Shown: positions 6,752 to 18,038 of the stretch, one piece after another
How positions within the stretch are numbered: the stretch's first letter is position 1
Layout: every line of letters starts with the position of its first letter
Assembly: GCA_902764145.1 (NCBI GenBank)
Contig: CACWUS010000014.1
Coordinates: 1-37,657 of the forward strand
Source: an uncultured Erysipelotrichaceae bacterium
GTDB taxonomy: Bacteria; Bacillota_I; Bacilli_A; RF39; UBA660
DNA: 37,657 nt
Direction of reading: 5' to 3'
Notes under the pieces: model-generated
The model's input: the letters and a program-made list of their open reading frames with translations, nothing else
Databases searched by the model: none
What the model was told of the DNA's origin: nothing
Position numbers and translations under genes: made by a program

Positions 6752-9700
6752 TTATTCTAATGCACCCTCGACAGTTTCTTCTGTTGCATCATCAGTTAAG
6801 AATTTTTCTTCTAAAACTTCTGCAGCATCATCATCTAGAAGTTCATTTTTAAGCATTACTTCAATATTATTATATTGTTTAGCTCCAGTACCTGCTGGGA
6901 TTAATTTACCAAGGATAACATTTTCTTTAAGTCCATTTAACATATCTACTTTACCACGAGTAGCAGCATCTGTTAATATTCTTGTTGTTTCTTGGAATGA
7001 AGCAGCAGATAAGAATGAATCAGTTTCAAGTGAAGCTTTTGTAATACCAAGCATAACTGGTTTTCCAGTTGCAGGTACTCCACCTGCTAAGATTACAGGT
7101 TTATTGATTTCAGCAAATTCTCTTAAAGGAACACTAAGTCCTTCAATTAATGTAGTATCTCCTGGATCAACAACTCTGATCTTAGTAATCATTCTTCTAA
7201 TTACAGTCTCAATATGTTTATCTGATACGTCAACACCTTGAGATTTATAAACTTTTTGAACTTCTTTTAATATATATGCTTGAACAGTTGTTGGGTCAGT
7301 TACAGCAAGTAATTCTTTTGGAGATACACTACCTTCAGTTAATGCTTCTCCAGCAACTACTACATCACCCTTCTCAACTTTAAGTTTTGCATTATATTGA
7401 GTTATATGTTCACGAGTTTCAACATCATTTTGAATGTAAATTTTAAATCTACCATTTTTATCGTCAGAAATCTTAGTAATTTTACCACCGATTTCAGCAA
7501 TTGTAGCTTTTGCTTTTGGAATTCTTGCTTCAAATAACTCTTCAACTCTTGGAAGACCTTGAGTAATATCAGCAGCAGATGCAACTCCACCAGTGTGGAA
7601 TGTACGCATTGTTAACTGAGTACCTGGTTCACCAATTGATTGAGCAGCCATTATACCAGTAGCTTCACCTACTTCAACTACATTACCAGTTGCAAGGTTA
7701 AGTCCATAACATTTTTGACAAATACCATTTGGACATCTACAAGTAAGAACGCTTCTGATTTCCATCTTAGTAATACCAGCATCTACAATCTTATCAGCTA
7801 TTCTTTCAGTAATTAAAGCACCTTTATCTATTAATACTTCTTTAGTTTCAGGATTTAATACTTTTTGATTAGAATATCTTCCTACTATTCTATCTCTGAA
7901 TGATTCAATTACAGCACCACTCTTTTCATCAGTGAATGCTTCAACTTCAATACCTTGAATAGTACCACAATCTTCTTCTCTTACAATAATATCTTGTACT
8001 ACATCAACTAAACGTCTTGTTAAGTATCCAGCATCTGCTGTCTTTAATGCAGTATCAGCTGTACCTTTTCTAGAACCGTGTGTTGATAAGAAGAATTCTT
8101 GAACGTCTAATCCTTCACGGAATGAAGCAAGGATTGGAATTTCCACTTGACCACCATCTGGTTTAGCCATGATACCACGCATACCAGCAAGTTGTCCTAA
8201 TTGGTTAGCAGAACCTCTAGCTCCAGAATTGATAATCATTGAAAGTGGATTTTCAACATCCTCTTTTAATATATCACCAAGTTTACCTTGTACATTTGTA
8301 GTTGCATCAGTCCATAATTTAATTACTTTATTATGTCTTTCTTCATCAGTTATAAGACCACGCTTAAATTGTTTATTAATTTTTTCAATTGTAGCATTAG
8401 TTTCTTCAATAATAGAATCTTTTTCATGGTTAATTGGAATATCAGAAAGAGATATTGTAATACCAGATTTTGTACTATATTTGAAACCTAAATCTTTTAA
8501 CTTATCTAAGAAAATTGATGTTTCAGTTGTTTTATATCTCTTAAATATTTGAGCAATTATTTTTCCTAAATCTTTTTTAACTAAAGCAGGAACAACATCT
8601 CTACTAGCTACTTCTTCAGGTAAATTTTTACCTTTTTCGATAAAGAACTTATCTGGAGTCATGAATTCAATGTTCTCTTTACTTCCCTCATTAATATAAG
8701 GATATGTATCTGGGAATATTTCATTAAATATTATTTTACCAGCTGTAGTAACTAAATATTTATCTTTTTGTTCATCAGTCCAAATTTTATGTTTGAAAGC
8801 TTTAGCAGGAATACATATTCTTGTATGAAGAGTAATATCACGTCTTTCATATGCCATCAACGCTTCATTAGCATCTTTATATGCTTTTCCTTCATTTGGT
8901 TCTCCAGGTAATTCTAATGTTAAATAATAGTTACCTAAAACCATATCTTGAGATGGAGTAACAATTGGTTTTCCATCTTTAGGGTCTAAAATATTGTTAG
9001 CACCAAGCATTAATAATCTTGCTTCAGCTTGAGCTTCTTCACTAATTGGAATGTGAATAGCCATTTGGTCACCATCAAAGTCTGCATTGAATCCACCACA
9101 AACTAATGGATGAAGTCTTAAAGCTTTACCAGAAACTAATACTGGTTCAAATGCTTGAATAGAAAGTCTGTGAAGTGTTGGGGCACGGTTTAATAGTACT
9201 GGATGTTCACGAATAACATCTTCAACTACATCCCATACTCTTTCATCTTGTACATCTATTATTTTCTTAGCAGCTTTAATATTGTGTGCGATACCACGTT
9301 CAACTAATTGTTGCATAACATATGGTTTAAATAATTCTAAAGCCATATCTTTTGGTACACCACATTGATACATCTTTAGACTAGGTCCTACTACGATAAC
9401 ACTACGACCAGAATAGTCAACTCTCTTACCTAGTAAGTTTTGTCTAAATCTACCTTGTTTACCTTTTAACATTGAAGAAAGTGATTTTAAAGGTCTATTT
9501 CCTACACCTTGAACACTTCTTCCACGTCTACCATTGTCAATTAAAGCATCTACTGCTTCTTGAAGCATACGCTTTTCATTTTGAACAATAATAGTTGGTG
9601 CTTCAAGTTCTAATAATTTTTTAAGACGATTATTTCTATTAATAATTCTTCTATATAAATCATTTAAATCACTTGTAGCAAATCTTCCACCTGGAAGTTG

Positions 9701-10426
9701 AATCATTGGTCTTAGATCTGGTGGAATAACTGGAAGAACATCTAATATCATCCATTCAGGTCTATTACCACTTTCTAAGAATGCATTTAAGCAATCTAAT
9801 CTTTTAATTAATCTTAATTTCTTTTGACCTTGAGCTTTTTCTACTTCAGCTTTTAAAGCCTCTACTTCTTTTTCAAGATCAACTTCAGTAAGTAATTGTT
9901 TGATAGCTTCAGCACCCATACCTACTTTAAATCCATCACCATATTTTTCATAATAAGCTCTATATTCTTTATCAGATAAAGTTTGTTTCTTATTAAGTGG
10001 TGCGATTCCTGGATCTAATACTATATAACTAACAAAGTATAATACTTCTTCTAATTCTCTTGGACTAATATCAAGTACTAGACCCATTTTTGGAGGTACA
10101 CCTTTAGCATACCAAATGTGGCTAACAGGACTAGCAAGTTCAATATGCCCCATTCTTTCACGTCTAACTTTAGCACGTGTAACTTCTACTCCACATCTAT
10201 CACAAACTACATTTTTATATCTTAATCTTTTATACTTCTTACAAGTACATTCAAAGTCTTTTGTTGGACCAAATATCTTTTCACAGAAAAGTCCATCTCT
10301 TTCAGGGTTTAAAGTTCTATAATTGATTGTTTCTGGCTTTTTTACTTCACCATAAGACCATTCACGAATCTTATCAGGAGAAGCAATACCAATACGAATT
10401 CCTTCAAATTCATTAACTTCCATCAT
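6752..10426 (-). CDS. rpoC: DNA-directed RNA polymerase subunit beta'
   Basis: A 1224-residue beta' subunit that holds the catalytic metal of RNA polymerase. The N-terminal zinc-binding site is intact ([19 protein letters not shown], residues about 60-78). The catalytic loop NADFDGDQ lies near residues 446-453, with its three Asp residues binding Mg. The bridge/trigger region around '[15 protein letters not shown]' and the second zinc cluster '[11 protein letters not shown]' are also present. Length is near the Firmicute norm (about 1200). The start overlaps the rpoB stop (TAATG), the usual translational coupling. The C-terminus is acidic, as in RpoB. It is transcribed with rpoB and ends at the strong terminator at 6711-6747. 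Confidence 0.99.
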   Translation of the reverse strand: MMEVNEFEGIRIGIASPDKIREWSYGEVKKPETINYRTLNPERDGLFCEKIFGPTKDFECTCKKYKRLRYKNVVCDRCGVEVTRAKVRRERMGHIELASPVSHIWYAKGVPPKMGLVLDISPRELEEVLYFVSYIVLDPGIAPLNKKQTLSDKEYRAYYEKYGDGFKVGMGAEAIKQLLTEVDLEKEVEALKAEVEKAQGQKKLRLIKRLDCLNAFLESGNRPEWMILDVLPVIPPDLRPMIQLPGGRFATSDLNDLYRRIINRNNRLKKLLELEAPTIIVQNEKRMLQEAVDALIDNGRRGRSVQGVGNRPLKSLSSMLKGKQGRFRQNLLGKRVDYSGRSVIVVGPSLKMYQCGVPKDMALELFKPYVMQQLVERGIAHNIKAAKKIIDVQDERVWDVVEDVIREHPVLLNRAPTLHRLSIQAFEPVLVSGKALRLHPLVCGGFNADFDGDQMAIHIPISEEAQAEARLLMLGANNILDPKDGKPIVTPSQDMVLGNYYLTLELPGEPNEGKAYKDANEALMAYERRDITLHTRICIPAKAFKHKIWTDEQKDKYLVTTAGKIIFNEIFPDTYPYINEGSKENIEFMTPDKFFIEKGKNLPEEVASRDVVPALVKKDLGKIIAQIFKRYKTTETSIFLDKLKDLGFKYSTKSGITISLSDIPINHEKDSIIEETNATIEKINKQFKRGLITDEERHNKVIKLWTDATTNVQGKLGDILKEDVENPLSMIINSGARGSANQLGQLAGMRGIMAKPDGGQVEIPILASFREGLDVQEFFLSTHGSRKGTADTALKTADAGYLTRRLVDVVQDIIVREEDCGTIQGIEVEAFTDEKSGAVIESFRDRIVGRYSNQKVLNPETKEVLIDKGALITERIADKIVDAGITKMEIRSVLTCRCPNGICQKCYGLNLATGNVVEVGEATGIMAAQSIGEPGTQLTMRTFHTGGVASAADITQGLPRVEELFEARIPKAKATIAEIGGKITKISDDKNGRFKIYIQNDVETREHITQYNAKLKVEKGDVVVAGEALTEGSVSPKELLAVTDPTTVQAYILKEVQKVYKSQGVDVSDKHIETVIRRMITKIRVVDPGDTTLIEGLSVPLREFAEINKPVILAGGVPATGKPVMLGITKASLETDSFLSAASFQETTRILTDAATRGKVDMLNGLKENVILGKLIPAGTGAKQYNNIEVMLKNELLDDDAAEVLEEKFLTDDATEETVEGALE

Positions 10427-13400
10427 TATTCTTCACCCCTTTCATATGCATCTTCATAGTTGTCATCAAGACCATATTCTTCTGTATATTCTAACTCTTC
10501 ATCAGTAGGTTCAACATCAAATTCATCATCACCAAATTCATCATCTTCTTCAGGTTGTACATCTTCATAATCTGATTCATCTTCTTCTAAAACTGGTTCT
10601 TCCTCTACTTCTGGTTTTCCAATTTCTTCAATTGAAACTGGAGAGTCATCTTTATCTTCTTCATCTTCAAGTTGTTTAATTTCTTTAAGTGTTCCATCTT
10701 TATTAACTATTTGAATATCAAGTCCTAATGCTTGGAATTCTTTAATTAATACTCTAAATGATTCTGGAACTCCTGGAGCAGGAATTGGTTTACCTTTTAC
10801 AAGTGCTTCATATACTCTAACTCTTCCTACTACATCATCTGATTTAACTGTTAATACTTCTTGTAAGATGTGAGCAGCACCATATGCATATAATGCCCAA
10901 ACTTCCATTTCTCCAAATCTTTGACCACCAAATTGTGCTTTTCCACCAAGTGGTTGTTGTGTTACTAAACTATATGGTCCAGTAGCACGAGCATGGATTT
11001 TATCATCAACCATATGTACAAGTCTAATCATGTACATAACTCCAACAGATACTCTTTTATCAAACTTTTCACCAGTACGTCCATCATATAACCAAGTCTT
11101 ATAATCTGGATCAAGTCCTGCTTCTTTAGTTTCTTCTTGAATATCTTTTTCAGTTGCACTATTGAATATTGGAGTTGCATAATGAACACCTAATTTTTTA
11201 CCAGCCATACCTAAGTGTAATTCTAGGATTTGTCCTAAATTCATACGAGAAGGAACACCTAGTGGGTTTAATATGACATCTACTGGAGTACCATCTGGTA
11301 AATATGGCATATCTTCTTCAGGTAAGATAAGTGAACAAACACCTTTGTTACCATGACGTCCAGCCATTTTATCTCCAACTTGAATCTTTCTCTTCTTAAT
11401 AATATATACTCTAACTACTTTTGATACACCAGCTGGAAGTTCATCACTATTTTCTTTAGTAAATATTTGTACATCATGTACAATACCAGAACATCCGTGT
11501 GATACACGAAGTGAAGTATCTCTAACTTCTCTAGTCTTTTCTCCAAATATTGCATGTAATAATTTTTCTTCACTTGATAATTCTTGCATTCCTTTTGGAG
11601 TAACTTTTCCTACTAATATATCATTTTCTTTAACTTCAGTACCTATTCTAACGATTCCATTTTCATCTAAGTTCTTACGAGCTTCTTCTGAAATATTTGG
11701 AATGTCTCTTGTAAATTCTTCAGGTCCAAGTTTAGTATCTCTACATTCAATTTCTTTCATTTCAATGTGAATTGAAGTATAAACATCATCCTTAACAATT
11801 CTTTCATTTAGGATAACAGCATCTTCATAGTTATATCCATTATAAGTCATGAATGCAACTACAACATTTTTACCTAAAGCAATTTCACCTTTATCAGTTG
11901 AAGGTCCATCAGCAATAATTTCACCTTTATGAACTTCTTCACCTTTTTTAACAATTGGTCTTTGATTGTAACAAGTTTCATTGTTACTTCTTTGATAACT
12001 TATAAGTTCATAAGTTCTTTTTTCTTCAAGACCTTTTACAATAATCTTTTTAGCATCTACGTATTCTACTATACCATCAATATCGCAAACAACTGAGCAT
12101 CCAGAATCTCTAGCTATTGCAGCTTCAACTCCAGTACCTACAATTGGAGCCTCTGTTATCATTAGTGGTACAGCTTGTCTTTGCATGTTAGCACCCATTA
12201 GGGTTCTATTAGCATCATCATGTTCCATAAATGGAATCATACTTGTAGTAACTGATACAATTTGAGAAGGAGATACATCAATGTAATCAACCTTATCTTT
12301 AGATACAATCATATTATCTTTATTATATCTTACAGGTACCATTTCATCAGTAATGTTACCTTTTTTATCTGCTTCAATAGTTGCTTGACTAATATAATAG
12401 TCTTCTTCTTCATCAGCAGTCATATATACTATTTCATCAGTAATTCTTGAATCTACTACTTTTCTATATGGAGTCATTATAAATCCATATTCATTTATTC
12501 TTGCATAACTTGCAAGTGATGTAATAAGACCAATATTTTGACCTTCTGGAGTTTCAATTGGACAAATTCTACCATAGTGTGATGGATTAACGTCACGAAC
12601 TTCCATACCAGCTCTATCACGAGATAATCCTCCTGGACCTAAAGCACTAAGTCTACGTTTATCATTTAATTCTGATAATGGATTTATTTGATCCATGAAT
12701 TTTGATAATTGACTTGATCCGAAGAATTCTTTTAATGCAGCTGTTACTGGTCTAATATTAATTAATGATTTAGGAGTAACTGTATCAATCTCTTGAGTAG
12801 ACATTTTATCTCTAATTTGTCTTTCCATACGAGCAACACCAATTCTAAATTGATTTTGAATTAATTCTCCTACTTGTCTTACACGTCTATTTCCTAAGTG
12901 ATCTATTTCATCATATTTACCAATTCCATATAATAAACATATATAATATGATAAAGATGCATAAACATCAGAAATAGTAAGTCTCTTAGTATCAATAGTT
13001 TGATCATTACCTATTACCTTAATTATTTTTTCTTCATCATCATTTGAATATACTAAAACCTCTTGAATTTTATTATATGTATCAAGTTCTTCATTTATTT
13101 TAACTTCTTTAACACCATAACCATCTTGGAAATAAGGTCTAATAGTTTCTAAAATGTCTTTTGTTATAACAGTACCTTTTTTAACTATTACATCTTTTCC
13201 TATTTTAATATCTTGTGCTATTTTGTTGTTAACAAGTCTATCTAAAACATTTAATTTCTTATTAAATTTATATCTACCAACTTTACCTAAATCATATCTA
13301 AATTTATCAAAGAATCTAACGATTAATTGGTTTTTAGCAGAATCTAATGTAGCTGGTTCACCTGGTCTTAATTTCTCATAAATTTCAATTAATGCTTCAT

Positions 13401-14088
13401 CAGTATTCTTAGTAGAATCTTTTTCTAAAGTATTAATTAAATATTCATCTTTACCAAATAATTCAAGTATTTCTTCATTTGAAGAAAGCCCTAATGCACG
13501 AAGTAATGTAGTAACTGTAACCTTACGAGTTCTATCAATTCTTACATATAAAATACCTCTTGCATCAAGTTCATACTCTAACCAAGTTCCTTTATTAGGT
13601 CTAACTTCACTTGATATGATATTTCTACCATTCTTGTCTATTTCATTCTTATAGTAACAAGATGGACCCATAACAAGTTGAGAGTTAATAACTCTCTCAG
13701 CACCATTTATAATGAAAGATGCAGTATCTGTCATTAATGGCATATCACCTAAAAATATTTCTTGTTCTTTAACTTCTCCTGTTTCATTAATGAAAAGTCT
13801 TGCTTGAACCTTAAGTGGAGCAGCATAAGTAACTTTTCTTTCTTTACTTTCTTTAACAGTATATTTAGGCTCATCAAAATAATAATCACCAAATTCTAGT
13901 GATAATGAACCTGAAAAGCTTTCAACAGGAAAAATATCTTCAAATACTTCCTTTATTCCTTCCTTTAAAAATAAGTCAAACGAATCTTTTTGAACTTCTA
14001 ATAAATTAGATAATTCTAGCGTACTACGCTTTGTAGAGAAACTTCTTCTCTCCCTATGGTCACCAAATTTTACTATTTTGTATGCCAC
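10426..14088 (-). CDS. rpoB: DNA-directed RNA polymerase subunit beta
   Basis: A 1220-residue beta subunit with all main blocks, including the GSSQLS...NPLSE...KRR...SALGPGGL rifampicin-binding region (residues about 457-490) and the C-terminal '[23 protein letters not shown]' clamp segment. The gene starts with GTG at 14088 behind GGGGTGA. Two things are odd. The residue matching E. coli Gln513 is Lys463 and the residue matching His526 is Asp476; both changes are known to give rifampicin resistance in other bacteria. The last 80 or so residues, from about 1138, form a very acidic extension rich in Asp and Glu beyond the normal end of the fold. Upstream is a strong extended promoter. Confidence 0.99.
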   Translation of the reverse strand: MAYKIVKFGDHRERRSFSTKRSTLELSNLLEVQKDSFDLFLKEGIKEVFEDIFPVESFSGSLSLEFGDYYFDEPKYTVKESKERKVTYAAPLKVQARLFINETGEVKEQEIFLGDMPLMTDTASFIINGAERVINSQLVMGPSCYYKNEIDKNGRNIISSEVRPNKGTWLEYELDARGILYVRIDRTRKVTVTTLLRALGLSSNEEILELFGKDEYLINTLEKDSTKNTDEALIEIYEKLRPGEPATLDSAKNQLIVRFFDKFRYDLGKVGRYKFNKKLNVLDRLVNNKIAQDIKIGKDVIVKKGTVITKDILETIRPYFQDGYGVKEVKINEELDTYNKIQEVLVYSNDDEEKIIKVIGNDQTIDTKRLTISDVYASLSYYICLLYGIGKYDEIDHLGNRRVRQVGELIQNQFRIGVARMERQIRDKMSTQEIDTVTPKSLINIRPVTAALKEFFGSSQLSKFMDQINPLSELNDKRRLSALGPGGLSRDRAGMEVRDVNPSHYGRICPIETPEGQNIGLITSLASYARINEYGFIMTPYRKVVDSRITDEIVYMTADEEEDYYISQATIEADKKGNITDEMVPVRYNKDNMIVSKDKVDYIDVSPSQIVSVTTSMIPFMEHDDANRTLMGANMQRQAVPLMITEAPIVGTGVEAAIARDSGCSVVCDIDGIVEYVDAKKIIVKGLEEKRTYELISYQRSNNETCYNQRPIVKKGEEVHKGEIIADGPSTDKGEIALGKNVVVAFMTYNGYNYEDAVILNERIVKDDVYTSIHIEMKEIECRDTKLGPEEFTRDIPNISEEARKNLDENGIVRIGTEVKENDILVGKVTPKGMQELSSEEKLLHAIFGEKTREVRDTSLRVSHGCSGIVHDVQIFTKENSDELPAGVSKVVRVYIIKKRKIQVGDKMAGRHGNKGVCSLILPEEDMPYLPDGTPVDVILNPLGVPSRMNLGQILELHLGMAGKKLGVHYATPIFNSATEKDIQEETKEAGLDPDYKTWLYDGRTGEKFDKRVSVGVMYMIRLVHMVDDKIHARATGPYSLVTQQPLGGKAQFGGQRFGEMEVWALYAYGAAHILQEVLTVKSDDVVGRVRVYEALVKGKPIPAPGVPESFRVLIKEFQALGLDIQIVNKDGTLKEIKQLEDEEDKDDSPVSIEEIGKPEVEEEPVLEEDESDYEDVQPEEDDEFGDDEFDVEPTDEELEYTEEYGLDDNYEDAYERGEE

Positions 14089-14159
14089 TATTTCACCCCA
14101 ATCCTAAATTTTTAAAGAACACAAATTTTATAAATAAAACAAATGTACTGCAATATAAA

Positions 14160-14189
14160 ATTTTAACATATATAATTTCAATATGTCAA
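14160..14189 (-). promoter_or_regulatory. Promoter of rpoBC
   Basis: TTGACA (14184-14189), an 18-base spacer, and TAAAAT (14160-14165) preceded by TG one base upstream (extended -10). It lies directly behind the rsmC-like stop and gives rpoBC its own transcript with a leader of roughly 65 bases. Confidence 0.7.
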
Positions 14190-14197
14190 TCTATTTT

Positions 14198-14797
14198 TTA
14201 ATTTTTATCATTTTTTATTCTAAAAATAAAATAGCCTTTATCCTTATTCATTAATTCTACTTTTCTTGTACTCTCTAAAATCTTTTTTATTGATAATGCA
14301 CCTTGATCCTTACGAATAACAAAGTATAAATAACCTTCACTATTTAAATGATCAAAAGCGCCTTCTAGTATTTCTAGTACTTTATTTTTACCTACTCTAA
14401 TAGGTGGATTAGTAATAATAACATCATATTTAGTATCAATATTTTCATAAGCATCGCTTATAAAAGAATGAGCTTCAATATTCTTATATTTTTTAATATT
14501 TCTATTAGTTAAGTGAACCGCTCTTTTATTAACATCAATCATATCAACTATACTATTGTTAATTACAGCAATTACTATTCCAATAAATCCATATCCACAG
14601 CCAACATCCAAAACTTTTCTTCTATCACTATCATTTTTAAGATATGTTTCAAGAAGTAGCTTGCTACCATAATCTATTGCTTTTTTACTAAACACTCCAT
14701 TATCACTATAAAACGTAAAAAAAGAAGAATCATATGTATAACTTAACTCTTTAATTTCGCTTTTTAAGTTTAAATCATTTTCAAAATAATGACTCAT
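14198..14797 (-). CDS. RsmC-like class I SAM-dependent methyltransferase (YbxB position)
   Basis: A 199-residue methyltransferase. The SAM-binding motif I DVGCGYG is at 64-70 and the catalytic NPPIR motif (N-P-P-[YFI]) at 130-134, as in enzymes that methylate exocyclic amino groups of guanine in 16S rRNA. The N-terminal 'YFENDLN...FTFYSDNGVFSKKAIDYGSKLLLE' matches the RsmC/YbxB start. In B. subtilis ybxB lies between rplL and rpoB, exactly as here, which supports the call. By analogy with RsmC the target would be G1207-type N2 methylation, but that is not shown for this protein. The ribosome binding site is AAAGGAG. It follows the rplL terminator by about 20 bases, so it probably depends on read-through. 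Confidence 0.88.
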   Translation of the reverse strand: MSHYFENDLNLKSEIKELSYTYDSSFFTFYSDNGVFSKKAIDYGSKLLLETYLKNDSDRRKVLDVGCGYGFIGIVIAVINNSIVDMIDVNKRAVHLTNRNIKKYKNIEAHSFISDAYENIDTKYDVIITNPPIRVGKNKVLEILEGAFDHLNSEGYLYFVIRKDQGALSIKKILESTRKVELMNKDKGYFIFRIKNDKN

Positions 14798-14818
14798 ATA
14801 ATTCTCCTTTCTTAATAC

Positions 14819-14844
14819 GCAAAAAAGCCTAGCTAAGTAGGCTT
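14819..14844 (-). terminator. Terminator or attenuator after rplL
   Basis: AAGCCTA-CTTAGC-TAGGCTT followed by TTTT on the minus strand. It would make the ribosomal protein genes more abundant than the downstream methyltransferase. Confidence 0.7.
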
Positions 14845-14853
14845 ATTAATAAA

Positions 14854-15228
14854 TTATGCTAATTCTACAGTAGCGCCAGCTTCTTCTAATTTAGCTTTTA
14901 ATTCATCAGCTTCTGCTGCAGGAATTCCTTCTTTAACGTTTCCACCAGCATCAGCAATATCTTTAGCTTCTTTAAGTCCTAATCCAGTAGCTTCTCTAAT
15001 TACTTTAATAACTTGTAATTTTTGAGCACCGGCATTTTTAAGAACTACAGTTTTAACTCCACTTCCAGCACTTTCTTCTTCTGCTGCTTGAGCAGGAGCA
15101 GCTGCAACTGCAACAGCACTTGGATCAACACCAAATTCTTCTTTCATCATATCAACTAATTCTTTAACTTCAAGAATAGTTTTTTCTTTTAAAGCTTCGA
15201 TAATATCTTTGTTTTCAATTTTAGCCAT
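14854..15228 (-). CDS. rplL: 50S ribosomal protein L7/L12
   Basis: A 124-residue stalk protein with the usual three parts: an N-terminal dimerisation helix pair (residues 1-35), an Ala-rich flexible hinge (about 40-55), and the C-terminal factor-binding domain. The last includes '[36 protein letters not shown]', which recruits elongation and initiation factors to the ribosome. Length is typical. The start ATG overlaps the rplJ stop by one base (TAATG) and GGAGG lies upstream, so the two are coupled. Confidence 0.98.
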   Translation of the reverse strand: MAKIENKDIIEALKEKTILEVKELVDMMKEEFGVDPSAVAVAAAPAQAAEEESAGSGVKTVVLKNAGAQKLQVIKVIREATGLGLKEAKDIADAGGNVKEGIPAAEADELKAKLEEAGATVELA

Positions 15229-15731
15229 TAGTTATTTCCTCCTTTTTCTAACTTTTCAGCATATAAATTTAATCCGATACTTAAATTTCTTACATGTTCA
15301 ATTAAACCACCAGCAAACATTGTAAGTAATCCTTCCATACTTGGAATAGTTGCATATTCATTGATAACTTTCGTATCAACAATTTCATTTTCGATATATC
15401 CAACTCTAATTTCAAGTGCTGGATGATCTTTAGCAAACTTACTAACAACTTTAATTGGCTCAATAATTGAATCTGCAAAAAGATAAGCATTTGGTCCACT
15501 CATATAATCATTTAATTTAATATTCTTATTCTTTAATGCTAAATTCATAAGAGTATTTTTATAAACTTTTATATCAGAGTTTACTTCTCTTAAACTATTT
15601 CTTAACTCTGCTATTTCACTAACTGTAAGACCTTGATAATTTAATAACAAAAATGTTTTAGAACTATCTAATCTATCAGTTATTTCTTTAACAGTAGCTT
15701 CTTTTTGTTCAAGAATTCTTTTACTTGCCAT
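15228..15731 (-). CDS. rplJ: 50S ribosomal protein L10
   Basis: A 167-residue protein that anchors the L7/L12 dimers to 23S rRNA through its C-terminal helix ('[20 protein letters not shown]'). The N-terminal '[42 protein letters not shown]' and the '[12 protein letters not shown]' segment are characteristic. The ribosome binding site AAAGGAG precedes ATG 15731. The gene lies behind an L10-type leader RNA, so autoregulation by the L10-L12 complex is expected. Confidence 0.98.
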   Translation of the reverse strand: MASKRILEQKEATVKEITDRLDSSKTFLLLNYQGLTVSEIAELRNSLREVNSDIKVYKNTLMNLALKNKNIKLNDYMSGPNAYLFADSIIEPIKVVSKFAKDHPALEIRVGYIENEIVDTKVINEYATIPSMEGLLTMFAGGLIEHVRNLSIGLNLYAEKLEKGGNN

Positions 15732-15856
15732 ATAAGTCTCCTTTCTTGTAATTAAAAAGTTTCCTCATGACAAGGAAACGTAATTATAATCGTCATTATA
15801 AGTTGTTTCCTCGGTAAGATTTATTTTTGTACTTACTGTCTTTGGTCACTTCAACG
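15732..15856 (-). promoter_or_regulatory. L10 leader RNA (autoregulatory 5' UTR of rplJ-rplL)
   Basis: The leader of about 125 bases contains the ACTTACCGAGGA-like kink-turn region (here CTTACCGAGG near plus-strand 15813-15822) and an upstream GTAAGTAC strand that pairs near it. A second hairpin, GTTTCC...GGAAAC-like, precedes the ribosome binding site. This matches the known L10 leader of Firmicutes, which binds L10(L12)4 to lower rplJ-rplL expression. The call is by motif and position. Confidence 0.75.
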
Positions 15857-15862
15857 TATTTG

Positions 15863-15891
15863 ATTATATAACACTTTTTACTCTTTGTAAA
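15863..15891 (-). promoter_or_regulatory. Promoter of the rplJ-rplL operon
   Basis: TTTACA (15886-15891), a 17-base spacer, and TATAAT (15863-15868) on the minus strand. The start near 15856 fits the beginning of the L10 leader. Confidence 0.8.
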
Positions 15892-15930
15892 GTGTTTTTT
15901 TACTAATTTTATTCATATTTTTATGAATTA

Positions 15931-16599
15931 TTACAATGTTTTAATGTTATTGTATGTTGAAACTAAAACACTATATCTATTATTTAATTTAATTATTCCA
16001 TCTTCAATAGCAACTTTAACTTCATCATTTTTATTACTATCATATTCATTTCTTAATCTATTATTTGCTACTCTTAGTTTTCTTAATTCGGATAATATTT
16101 CTTCCTGTGTCATTGTTTCTGGATCTATATCACTTCCTGTCATACCTGATATTTTTTCATTTATAGCTTTTACTAATTCATCATACTCTTTAGCTATTTC
16201 TTTTAATCTAGAAACAATTTTTTTCTTTTCATCATTATCTAAACTATCAAATCTATTCCTTAAAATAGAATCTTCTCTTAATAATTCATCCAATTTATTT
16301 CCAAATTCACTTAGAGTGCCTTCTTTACTTTTCTTTTCTTCTTTTTCAGTTTCCTCTTTTTTAACTGGAGTACTTTCTTTTAATTTAGGCTTTTCCATTT
16401 CTGGTTTTTTTTCTTCCTCAGTCAATCCAAATGATTCTCTCTTTGGCATATGAAGTTCTTCTTCATCTGGTAACCCAAAAGCTTTCCTTTTTGGCATTTC
16501 TTCTTCTTTTGTCTTACTAGTAGGTTTAAATTTACTATTCCCTACATTTGATAATTCTTCGTTAGACATTGAATCAAAATCAAATATTTCCTTATCCAT
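15931..16599 (-). CDS. Charged coiled-coil protein of unknown function
   Basis: I do not recognise this gene. It encodes a 222-residue soluble, highly charged protein. The first half is low-complexity and Lys/Glu-rich, with two imperfect copies of an MPKRxxFGL-x-x-EEE unit (around residues 35-64). The second half is helical with heptad-like spacing ('LLREDSILRNRFDSLDNDEKKKIVSRLKEIAKEYDELV...'). There are no Cys, membrane helices or signal peptide. A longer frame starts at 16668, but ATG 16599 follows GGAGGT directly and is preferred. It has its own extended -10 promoter and sits between the cdaR terminator and the L10 promoter. It may be a cytoplasmic adaptor; no function is claimed. Confidence 0.65.
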   Translation of the reverse strand: MDKEIFDFDSMSNEELSNVGNSKFKPTSKTKEEEMPKRKAFGLPDEEELHMPKRESFGLTEEEKKPEMEKPKLKESTPVKKEETEKEEKKSKEGTLSEFGNKLDELLREDSILRNRFDSLDNDEKKKIVSRLKEIAKEYDELVKAINEKISGMTGSDIDPETMTQEEILSELRKLRVANNRLRNEYDSNKNDEVKVAIEDGIIKLNNRYSVLVSTYNNIKTL

Positions 16600-16624
16600 T
16601 GTTTTACCTCCATATACTAAAACA

Positions 16625-16633
16625 AGTATAGCA
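16625..16633 (-). promoter_or_regulatory. Extended -10 promoter of the coiled-coil gene
   Basis: TGC followed by TATACT on the minus strand, about 25 bases before the ATG. There is no good -35, which fits an extended -10 promoter. Confidence 0.45.
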
Positions 16634-16644
16634 TAATTAACAAT

Positions 16645-16673
16645 AAAAAAGAAGTGAATTTTCATCACTTCTT
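16645..16673 (-). terminator. Terminator of cdaA-cdaR
   Basis: AAGAAGTGA-(7-base loop)-TCACTTCTT followed by TTTTATTG on the minus strand. The cdaR stop codon lies in the 5' arm. Confidence 0.85.
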
Positions 16674-18038
16674 AGATATTATAACTTCAATAACTGTTGT
16701 TCTTGATGTATATGAAAGTCTATTATCACTTCCACTAACCATTACTGGTACTTTAAATGTTCCTTCCTCAAAATTTGATAAATCTACATATGCTTTAATA
16801 TTTGATTCATCAAGTTTATTTAATATTGATGCAACTCCTTTAACAAGCACATCTACTTTTGTAGATTCTTGATTTGCAGCAAATGCTTTATATTTTGCAG
16901 TATCTAGATTTTCAAATGTAATTGGAATATTCTTAAATTCTTTTGATGTTTCTTTTTCCATAGTTACTTTAATAGTTACATTTGTTTCAGACATACTTCT
17001 TACTCCATTTGGCTTAATTATTGTTTCTTGATATGTTTTATCACTACTTAATCCTGAAACATCAATTTCAACATTAACTTCTTTTATACCTTCTAAAGTA
17101 TTTTCATCTCCATATAAAGTTACATTACTTACATTTGGAATAATTGTATTAATAGCACTTCCACTTGCAACATCTCCAACTGGAATGACTTTAATTGGTA
17201 CAGTTTTACTTGGTGATGTAATCGTTACAGTAGCCGTTACTGTATCTGGAACAATTTCAATATCACTCATTTCAGTACCTTTTTCATCATATGCTACTAA
17301 TTTAACATTTTCTAAAGTATAAGTTCCTGCTGCAGTAGCATTTAAAGCATTAACATCAACTATTGCTTTGACACTGGCTACAGAAGCTAATTTTTCTTTA
17401 TATGATTTAATTATTACTTCACTTCTATCTAATTCAACACTACTAATAACTAATGTATTATTTAATTTATCAGTATTTAAAACATCTGTTGTAAGTGTTC
17501 TTGATTCACTAACTTTTGGATAAATAACAATTGTTACTCTTGATGGATCTAATTTATAATCAAGAGAATTTACTGGATTATTATATTTAATGTTTACTTT
17601 ATGAGTTCCTTCAGATAATTCAGTTAAATCAAGAGTTAATTTATGATCAACTAATTGTTCTGCAAGATACAAATTATATTTGCTACCCATAAGTACAATA
17701 TCTGCTGTTTCAGGAATACCTTCAACAACATATGCTTCTTCATTATATTCAGCCTTTATTGCTTGATTAGATAAAACAACTGCTTCAGTTTCAGATAAAT
17801 TTATTACTTTTCGATCAACTGCAAAAAATATACCTAAAGCACATATTAATGATATATATATTAAAGTTGTTGGATTATTTAAAAACTTATCTAATCTACC
17901 ATTTTTAGCATTGAAGCTATCTCCTATAAAATATAAAGCCTTTGATATAGGAGTTACAATAATAATATCTAGTATTCTATATATTATTTTAAATAATCTA
18001 CTAAAGAACTTGAGAATCTTACTTAGAAATTTCTTCAT
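16665..18038 (-). CDS. cdaR: YbbR-domain protein CdaR, regulator of diadenylate cyclase
   Basis: A 457-residue protein with one TM helix near residues 57-75 ('PTTLIYISLICALGIFFAVD') and a long outside region of four YbbR-type beta modules. These are recognisable by repeated 'V-x-G-x-x-x-x-[VL]' and 'VDVSxL...GTY/GTF' units. CdaR binds and modulates CdaA at the membrane. An unusually long basic N-terminus of about 50 residues ('KILKFFSRLFKIIYRILDII') precedes the helix. Several in-frame starts exist. ATG 18038 is chosen because a GAGAGTGAT ribosome binding site sits 8 bases upstream. It overlaps the cdaA end by 20 bases. glmM, the usual third gene of the operon, is missing; the operon ends at the terminator. 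Confidence 0.9.
   Translation of the reverse strand: MKKFLSKILKFFSRLFKIIYRILDIIIVTPISKALYFIGDSFNAKNGRLDKFLNNPTTLIYISLICALGIFFAVDRKVINLSETEAVVLSNQAIKAEYNEEAYVVEGIPETADIVLMGSKYNLYLAEQLVDHKLTLDLTELSEGTHKVNIKYNNPVNSLDYKLDPSRVTIVIYPKVSESRTLTTDVLNTDKLNNTLVISSVELDRSEVIIKSYKEKLASVASVKAIVDVNALNATAAGTYTLENVKLVAYDEKGTEMSDIEIVPDTVTATVTITSPSKTVPIKVIPVGDVASGSAINTIIPNVSNVTLYGDENTLEGIKEVNVEIDVSGLSSDKTYQETIIKPNGVRSMSETNVTIKVTMEKETSKEFKNIPITFENLDTAKYKAFAANQESTKVDVLVKGVASILNKLDESNIKAYVDLSNFEEGTFKVPVMVSGSDNRLSYTSRTTVIEVIISKK

Noticed and set aside
8169..8552. Plus-strand open frames inside rpoC, rpoB, recD2 and other genes
   Set aside because: They overlap strongly conserved genes in full, have no ribosome binding sites and show no family features.
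15302..15499. A 65-residue minus-strand frame inside rplJ
   Set aside because: It is a shifted reading of rplJ, which is fully conserved in its own frame.
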